Positions 5,761 through 9,074 of a DNA stretch of 9,074 nucleotides are shown in pieces. Every line of letters starts with the position of its first letter. Positions within the stretch are counted from its first letter, which is position 1. The position numbers and the translations under genes were made by a program. The DNA comes from Bacteroidales bacterium. Its GTDB lineage: Bacteria > Bacteroidota > Bacteroidia > Bacteroidales > Paludibacteraceae. Below the pieces are notes generated by a model. That model was not told the origin of the DNA. It did not search any database and worked only from the letters and a program-made list of their open reading frames with translations. The stretch is from assembly GCA_018066005.1 (NCBI GenBank), contig JAGHSG010000123.1, positions 1-9,074 of the forward strand, read 5' to 3'.

Positions 5761-7197
5761 ATGCAAAAGGAGATTCAGGACATAACATCGCAGGAGTATA
5801 AATACGGTTTCACTACCGATGTGGAAACGGATATTATTCCGCGTGGACTGAATGAACAGGTCATCCGGCTTATCTCTGCTAAGAAACAGGAACCCGAGTG
5901 GTTGCTGGATTTTCGCTTGAAAGCCTATCGCAAATGGCTCACGATGATCGTTCCTACCTGGGCACATCTCACCATCCCCGAAATAGATTTTCAAGCCATC
6001 TCGTACTATGCGGCTCCGAAGACAAAGGCGGATAATCAGGAGTCCAAGGAGATTGATCCCGAGATAGAAAAAACCTTTGATAAACTAGGTATTCCCCTTG
6101 AAGAGCGGGCTGCTTTGGCGGGTAATATGGCGGTTGATGCCGTCATGGATTCGGTTAGTGTCCAGACCACTTTTCGGGAGACGTTGGCGCAAAAAGGTAT
6201 CATCTTCTGTTCTATCTCCGAAGCGGTACGCGAGTACCCCGAACTGGTGCAGAAATACCTCGGCTCGGTCGTTCCTTACAGCGATAATTTCTATGCTGCT
6301 CTCAATTCGGCTGTTTTCTCCGACGGCTCGTTTGTCTATATCCCCAAAGGTGTCCGTTGCCCGATGGAATTATCTACGTATTTCCGCATCAATGCAGGTA
6401 ATACGGGGCAGTTTGAGCGCACCTTGCTCATCGCCGACGAAGGGGCTTATCTCAGTTATTTGGAAGGTTGTACCGCCCCGATGCGGGATGAGAACCAACT
6501 GCATGCCGCTATTGTCGAGATAGTGGTGCATAAGGATGCCGAAGTCAAGTATTCTACTGTCCAGAACTGGTACCCGGGCGATAAGGAAGGTAAGGGTGGT
6601 ATATACAATTTTGTCACCAAACGCGGTATCACGTACGAGAATGCCCGCCTCAGTTGGACGCAGGTCGAGACCGGTTCGGCCATCACGTGGAAATACCCGT
6701 CCTGTATTCTTAAAGGCGATAACTCGTCGGCTGAGTTTTATTCGGTGGCGGTTACCAATAACTACCAGCAGGCGGATACGGGCACCAAGATGATTCATTT
6801 GGGTTCCAACACGCGCTCGCGTATAATTAGCAAAGGTATATCTGCCGGACATAGTCAGAACTCCTATCGCGGTTTGGTCAAAGTGGCTTCTCATGCTGCC
6901 AATGTGCGCAATTATAGCCAATGTGACTCTCTTTTGTTGGGCGACCAATGTGGCGCTCACACGTTCCCGGATATGCAGATAGCCAATCCGACGGCTACGG
7001 TGGAGCATGAAGCCACGACGTCCAAGATTAACGAAGACCAACTCTTTTACTGTCAGCAACGCGGCATCGGTTTGGAAGATGCTGTCGGACTGATTGTGAA
7101 CGGCTATGCCAAGGAAGTGATGGATAAACTGCCGATGGAATTTGCGGTCGAAGCCCAAAAACTCCTCCAAGTATCCCTCGAAGGAACGGTCGGCTGA
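5761..7197 (+). CDS. sufB: Fe-S cluster assembly scaffold subunit SufB
   Basis: SufB with SufC (ATPase) and SufD forms the cytosolic scaffold that builds Fe-S clusters using sulfur from SufS. The product has 478 residues, normal for the family. Key sites match E. coli SufB at a constant offset of 17: Cys237 in LEGCTAPMRDENQLHAA (E. coli Cys254), Cys388 in NYSQCDSLLLGD (Cys405), and Glu415-His416-Glu417 (EHE 432-434); Gln268 and Trp270 of STVQNWYPG also fit the sulfur-transfer path. The C-terminus (LPMEFAVEAQKLLQVSLEGTVG pattern) is complete and ends in tandem stops TGA-TAA. ATG 5761 is used because the open frame upstream runs through the tRNA and hairpin, and it yields a normal MQKEIQDITSQEYKYGF N-terminus. 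No gene-proximal promoter is seen. Oddly, sufC, sufD and sufS do not follow within the 1.9 kb to the window edge. Confidence 0.97.
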   Translation: MQKEIQDITSQEYKYGFTTDVETDIIPRGLNEQVIRLISAKKQEPEWLLDFRLKAYRKWLTMIVPTWAHLTIPEIDFQAISYYAAPKTKADNQESKEIDPEIEKTFDKLGIPLEERAALAGNMAVDAVMDSVSVQTTFRETLAQKGIIFCSISEAVREYPELVQKYLGSVVPYSDNFYAALNSAVFSDGSFVYIPKGVRCPMELSTYFRINAGNTGQFERTLLIADEGAYLSYLEGCTAPMRDENQLHAAIVEIVVHKDAEVKYSTVQNWYPGDKEGKGGIYNFVTKRGITYENARLSWTQVETGSAITWKYPSCILKGDNSSAEFYSVAVTNNYQQADTGTKMIHLGSNTRSRIISKGISAGHSQNSYRGLVKVASHAANVRNYSQCDSLLLGDQCGAHTFPDMQIANPTATVEHEATTSKINEDQLFYCQQRGIGLEDAVGLIVNGYAKEVMDKLPMEFAVEAQKLLQVSLEGTVG

Positions 7198-7224
7198 TAA
7201 ATGGTCCAACTAACGTGCCGGCAA

Positions 7225-7368
7225 ATGAAAAATATTCTTCTTTGGTTTAAAATAGTTCGTCCACAAACGTTGTTTGCGAAAGGTGCCCAATACAACTTAT
7301 GCCTGTTATGTGCAGGTTTGGTAAACCTGTGCTATGTTGGGCTGGCAGCCCTCTCGGTTGCTTTATAG
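7225..7368 (+). pseudogene. Doubtful 47-codon ORF, possible truncated membrane-enzyme start fused to the hairpin element
   Basis: The reading frame opens 27 bp after sufB and ends at TAG 7366-7368. Its first 17 codons (MKNILLWFKIVRPQTLF) resemble the N-terminal W-K-x-x-RPxTL pattern of UbiA/MenA prenyltransferases. From about residue 19 onward it reads through the hairpin-rich element (AKGAQYNLCLLCAGLVN) as a Leu/Cys/Ala-rich stretch. If the likeness is real, a prenyltransferase gene lost nearly all of its body here. The match is short and hydrophobic, so chance is a serious alternative. No promoter of its own is visible. I would not count it as a functional gene. Confidence 0.25.
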
Positions 7369-7389
7369 TAAAGCGCGCTGATATGCGCT
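7264..7389. repeat. Cluster of five small stem-loops, REP-like intergenic element
   Basis: Within 126 bp lie CAAAC-GTT-GTTTG (7264-7276), CAGGTTT-GGT-AAACCTG (7313-7329), GGGCT-GGC-AGCCC (7339-7351), GCTTTA-TAG-TAAAGC (7360-7374) and AGCGC-N8-GCGCT (7372-7389). Four have three-base loops. GCCCAA (7285-7290) can also pair with TTGGGC (7337-7342), enclosing the second hairpin. This density fits a REP-type or other dispersed palindromic repeat rather than a gene. It fills most of the 352-bp gap between sufB and the nuclease gene. Copy number elsewhere in the genome cannot be seen. Confidence 0.5.
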
Positions 7390-7396
7390 GTTCAAT

Positions 7397-7428
7397 AAAA
7401 AAGTCGTCCTTCGTGGTGATTTTTTTTG
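7397..7428. terminator. Possible terminator after sufB, usable on both strands
   Basis: AAAAAA (7397-7402) pairs with a T run starting at 7420, and between them TCGTC (7404-7408) pairs with GGTGA (7415-7419), G-T pairs included, around a short loop. On the plus strand it ends in eight T. The stem core is weak and GC-poor, so the call is tentative. It would end transcripts from sufB and could shield the downstream nuclease gene. A second short stem, GAAAAG-CGAG-CTTTTC, follows at 7442-7457. Confidence 0.4.
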
Positions 7429-7457
7429 TTAAAATAGCAATGAAAAGCGAGCTTTTC

Positions 7458-7488
7458 TTGTTTATGTGAAAATTTTTTAGTACCTTTG
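7458..7488 (+). promoter_or_regulatory. Bacteroidetes-type promoter of the DUF1016 nuclease gene
   Basis: TTG (7458-7460) and TACCTTTG (7481-7488) are separated by 20 bp. The -33 box lacks the first T of TTTG (it reads CTTG); the -7 box is a full match. Transcription should begin near 7492, giving a leader of about 58 nt before the ATG at 7550. The nuclease gene therefore has its own promoter and does not depend on sufB. Confidence 0.75.
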
Positions 7489-7501
7489 CAGTCGCAAAGG
7501 T
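7482..7501. promoter_or_regulatory. Inverted repeat over the -7 box, possible operator
   Basis: ACCTTTGC (7482-7489) and GCAAAGGT (7494-7501) are perfect reverse complements around AGTC. The left arm is part of the -7 box and the right arm covers the inferred start site, a good place for a repressor. In the transcript only the right arm would be present, so it is more likely a DNA site than an RNA hairpin. Chance mirror copies of the -7 box are possible. Confidence 0.4.
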
Positions 7502-7528
7502 GCATCGGGGTATTAGTATACCTTATGC
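7502..7528 (+). other. Small hairpin in the leader of the nuclease gene
   Basis: GCAT (7502-7505) pairs with ATGC (7525-7528), and inside it GGTAT (7509-7513) with ATACC (7518-7522) around TAGT. It lies about 20 nt before the start codon and could modulate translation or mRNA stability. The stem is short; no known riboswitch fits. Confidence 0.35.
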
Positions 7529-7549
7529 TCTACAAAAAATAGTAACATT

Positions 7550-8581
7550 ATGGAATCAAAACAAATAACTTCATTTACCACAAATGATTTTGCACTTGCC
7601 GTCGAAATGATTAGAAAGGCACAGAGCAATTTATTTTATGTAGCAAATACGACTCTTATAGACCTCTATTGGAACTTAGGGAAACATATTTCCGAGCGTG
7701 TCTCTCTTGCAGGATGGGGAAAAGGTGTTGTAGAGGAACTTGCAACATATATTCATCAAAACGAGCCTAACGCCAGTGGGTTTTCTGCATCAAATCTATG
7801 GAGAATGAAGCAATTTTATGAGACCTATTGTGACAATGAAAAACTCGCAACGCTTGTGCGAGAAATAGGTTGGAGCAACAATTTGACTATTATGACCCAA
7901 GCCAAATCGAATGAGGAAAAGGAGTTTTATATACGTTTATGCATTGATGAACGGCTGAAATATAAAGAACTGAAACGGCAGATTGCTGCTTGTGTTTACG
8001 AGCGAACTGTTCTCAATAAACCAAAACTCGCAACGGTTTTGCGAGAAATTGCACCTAAGGCGCAAGATGTCTTCCGTGACACCTATGTTATGGAGTTTAT
8101 AACCGGTCAGGAAGCCAAACCCGAAAATTCTCTCCGTAAGACCATGCTTAAGAAAATGAAGCAATTGATTTTAGAATTAGGTAAGGATTTTATTGCTATG
8201 GAAGAGGAATTTCGTGTGCAGGTTGGTACTCATGACTATCGTATTGATTTACTTTTCTATCATCGGCGTTTACAATGTCTTGTGGCGTTTGAACTGAAAA
8301 CGGAGGAATTTCAGCCGGAACATCTAGGACAACTGAATTTTTATCTTGAAGCGTTAGATCGTGATGTTCGCTATGAGAATGAAAATCCAAGCATTGGTGT
8401 ACTCTTGTGTAAAAGCAAAGACGATGAGGTGGTTGAATATGCTTTAAGTCGGACGTTATCGCCTACGCTTGTTGCTCAATATGAACTGATGCTTCCAGAC
8501 AAAGAACTATTGCAAAAACGTGTTCGAGAAGTGTATGAACAAAGTTTGGAACTCATAGAACATGTGGAAGAGGATAAATAA
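7550..8581 (+). CDS. PDDEXK nuclease of the DUF1016/YhcG family
   Basis: The 343-residue protein has two parts: the DUF1016 N-terminal helical region (about 12-155), with LIDLYWNLGKHISERV, GFSASNLWRMKQFYETY and IGWSNNLTIMTQAKS, and a C-terminal PD-(D/E)XK nuclease fold (about 172-330). Catalytic residues read as Asp233 in YRIDLLFYHRRL and Glu248-x-Lys250 in VAFELKTEEF, with Gln261 in LGQLNFYLEALD. Length and motif order fit YhcG and look intact. Family members resemble Holliday-junction or restriction-type nucleases and often sit near type I restriction or other defence genes in Bacteroidetes; a defence or mobile-element role is inferred, not shown. The gene has its own promoter, is visibly AT-richer than sufB, and contains a duplicated 27-bp segment. 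Right after its stop lies the wreck of a related N-terminal region. Substrate is unknown. Confidence 0.92.
   Translation: MESKQITSFTTNDFALAVEMIRKAQSNLFYVANTTLIDLYWNLGKHISERVSLAGWGKGVVEELATYIHQNEPNASGFSASNLWRMKQFYETYCDNEKLATLVREIGWSNNLTIMTQAKSNEEKEFYIRLCIDERLKYKELKRQIAACVYERTVLNKPKLATVLREIAPKAQDVFRDTYVMEFITGQEAKPENSLRKTMLKKMKQLILELGKDFIAMEEEFRVQVGTHDYRIDLLFYHRRLQCLVAFELKTEEFQPEHLGQLNFYLEALDRDVRYENENPSIGVLLCKSKDDEVVEYALSRTLSPTLVAQYELMLPDKELLQKRVREVYEQSLELIEHVEEDK
7840..7866. repeat. First copy of an intragenic 27-bp palindromic repeat
   Basis: This segment in the DUF1016 gene encodes KLATLVREI (about residues 98-106) and contains CTCGCA/TGCGAG as an inverted repeat. It differs at two of 27 positions from the segment 183 bp downstream. 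This copy lies in a place where other YhcG proteins have a comparable sequence (E. coli VATLSRQLSWSH), so it is probably the original. Confidence 0.7.
8023..8049. repeat. Second copy of the intragenic 27-bp palindromic repeat
   Basis: It encodes KLATVLREI (about residues 159-167) in the same frame as the first copy, with 25 of 27 bases identical. CTCGCAA and TTGCGAG form a 7-bp inverted repeat around CGGTT. It sits in the linker before the nuclease domain (FRDTYVMEF), a stretch that looks variable in the family, so an insertion or gene-conversion copy is plausible. Confidence 0.7.
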
Positions 8582-8835
8582 ATCCAAGTCGCACCAACTA
8601 ATGAGTATAACGACTTATTGCTACGTAGCGTAGCAGTTTTGCCATGGAAACATAACTTGTTGATATTGAACAAGAAATTGGATGACGAGTCTGTCTTGTT
8701 TTATGCTCAAGAGGATATTTCTAAAGGGGTCGAATTCGATCCCCTTATGATGCGCAGGTACCAATGCCTTTAATTGCACAACAACAAATGCGTGTGTTGG
8801 AAGAAGTGGGAGAGCATAAATTGTTGAACGAATAG
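8582..8835 (+). pseudogene. Decayed fragments: DUF1016-like N-terminal remnant, then a type I specificity-subunit-like piece
   Basis: Directly after the nuclease stop the same frame stays open for 63 codons (to TAA 8771-8773). Part of it, SVAVLPWKHNLLILNKKLDD with the following ESVLFYAQEDISKG, resembles the DUF1016 N-terminal segment LPWGHN...WYAQ, the counterpart of IGWSNNLTIMTQAKS in the intact gene. It belongs to a different subgroup, so it is not a simple tandem copy. From 8755 a different frame reads QVPMPLIAQQQMRVLEEV and ends at TAG 8833-8835. Its PMPLIAQQQ-R pattern recalls the PLPPLAEQQRIV segment of HsdS. Neither piece has a start, a full domain or good spacing. The best reading is fused debris of two defence-type genes, made by deletion and frameshift. 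The HsdS likeness is weak. Confidence 0.5.
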
Positions 8836-8897
8836 GAAAAAACGCAAAATCGTGTTGTTAACAAAAAAGTGAACAAGGACAAAGGAAGAAAAGATAA

Positions 8898-8920
8898 TTT
8901 TGAATTTTGAATTTTGAATT
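8898..8920. repeat. Tandem heptamer repeat (TTTTGAA, three copies)
   Basis: Three exact copies of TTTTGAA occupy 8898-8918, followed by TT. Seven-base units can expand or contract by strand slippage. The repeat lies 48-136 bp before two possible start codons, so it could change promoter spacing, but no promoter is convincingly placed around it. Short repeats of this wording also occur as neutral intergenic filler. Confidence 0.75.
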
Positions 8921-8965
8921 AAGAGATAAAAATCAGAAAAAGAGAATAAAAAACGAAAAAAATAT

Positions 8966-9028
8966 ATGGATATAGAACTGGACAAAGCCAGTCAGGGCTT
9001 TATTGATTCACTGCTAAACAACCACTAA
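8966..9028 (+). CDS. Possible 20-residue peptide ORF
   Basis: The ORF begins MDIELDKASQGF and ends NNH-TAA five bases before the next ATG. Its spacing looks like a leader peptide or the first small gene of an operon. It is acidic and amphipathic, with no signal peptide and no cysteine. An ORF this short can arise by chance, and I recognise no family. It could also be the surviving start of a truncated gene. Confidence 0.3.
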   Translation: MDIELDKASQGFIDSLLNNH

Positions 9029-9033
9029 TAAAT

Positions 9034-9074
9034 ATGGAACTTATAGAGCAATCATACAAAGATTTATTGAAGGA
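9034..9074 (+). CDS. Start of a gene running off the right edge, unknown
   Basis: An ATG at 9034 opens a frame that has no stop to the window end; thirteen codons are visible (MELIEQSYKDLLK). It begins five bases after the small ORF, which suggests linked translation. The visible part is a charged helix and names no family. From the context a restriction-modification or other accessory gene is possible, but that is a guess. Confidence 0.4.
   Translation, partial: MELIEQSYKDLLK

Larger units (their letters stand above)
8836..9033. other. AT-rich intergenic stretch with little coding signal
   Basis: This region is purine-rich on the plus strand (many A and GA runs) and AT-rich. It holds a TTTTGAA tandem repeat and one 20-codon ORF, but no domain-like reading frame on either strand. 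A TAATTTTG at 8895-8902 fits the -7 consensus, but its -33 position reads GAAC, so I do not call a promoter. Confidence 0.5.

Noticed and set aside
6370..7209. 279-codon open frame on the minus strand opposite sufB
   Set aside because: It is a codon-bias shadow of sufB, with no recognisable motif or promoter.
7264..8920. A CRISPR array
   Set aside because: The repeats here differ from each other or are contiguous; there are no regularly spaced identical repeats with spacers and no cas genes.

Overview
The window looks chromosomal and comes from a member of the Bacteroidales; I cannot name the genus. Four places carry the Bacteroidetes-type promoter pattern (TTTG or TTG, 20 bp, TAnnTTTG) instead of -35/-10 boxes. 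The encoded ParC, UPRT, LytTR protein, 3'-5' exonuclease and SufB read like their Bacteroidales versions. By eye the core genes are mid-GC, while everything after about 7,400 is AT-richer.

Left block, minus strand (4652 down to 1): seven genes with gaps of 0-23 bp form one apparent operon. In transcription order they are a two-TM membrane LytTR regulator, a secreted coiled-coil protein, upp, dprA, a 51-residue two-TM protein, folB and parC (cut by the window edge). The genes link pyrimidine salvage, single-strand DNA handling, folate synthesis and chromosome decatenation. Its promoter places the start site only a few bases before the lytTR start codon. That promoter is back to back with the promoter of a plus-strand DEDDy 3'-5' exonuclease, and the two -33 boxes together make one 12-bp perfect palindrome.

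Middle block, plus strand (4749-7200): the exonuclease is followed by a canonical promoter, about 120 nt of leader that folds on paper into two long hairpins, a complete tRNA-Cys(GCA) with encoded CCA, a terminator-like 9-bp hairpin, and then sufB starting 10 bp after that hairpin's U-rich tail. No separate sufB promoter is visible, so sufB (Fe-S cluster scaffold) is probably expressed by readthrough or processing of the tRNA-Cys transcript. sufC, sufD and sufS do not follow sufB inside the window.

Right block (7201-9074): a hairpin-rich intergenic element comes first, with five small stem-loops and a 47-codon ORF of doubtful reality. A promoter with an inverted repeat over its -7 box then drives an intact DUF1016/YhcG-family PDDEXK nuclease. 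This gene contains a duplicated 27-bp palindromic segment. It is followed by the frameshifted remains of a second DUF1016-like N-terminal region, a fragment resembling part of a type I specificity subunit, a TTTTGAA tandem repeat, and the start of another gene running off the edge. This half looks like an accessory, defence-related insertion still undergoing decay.
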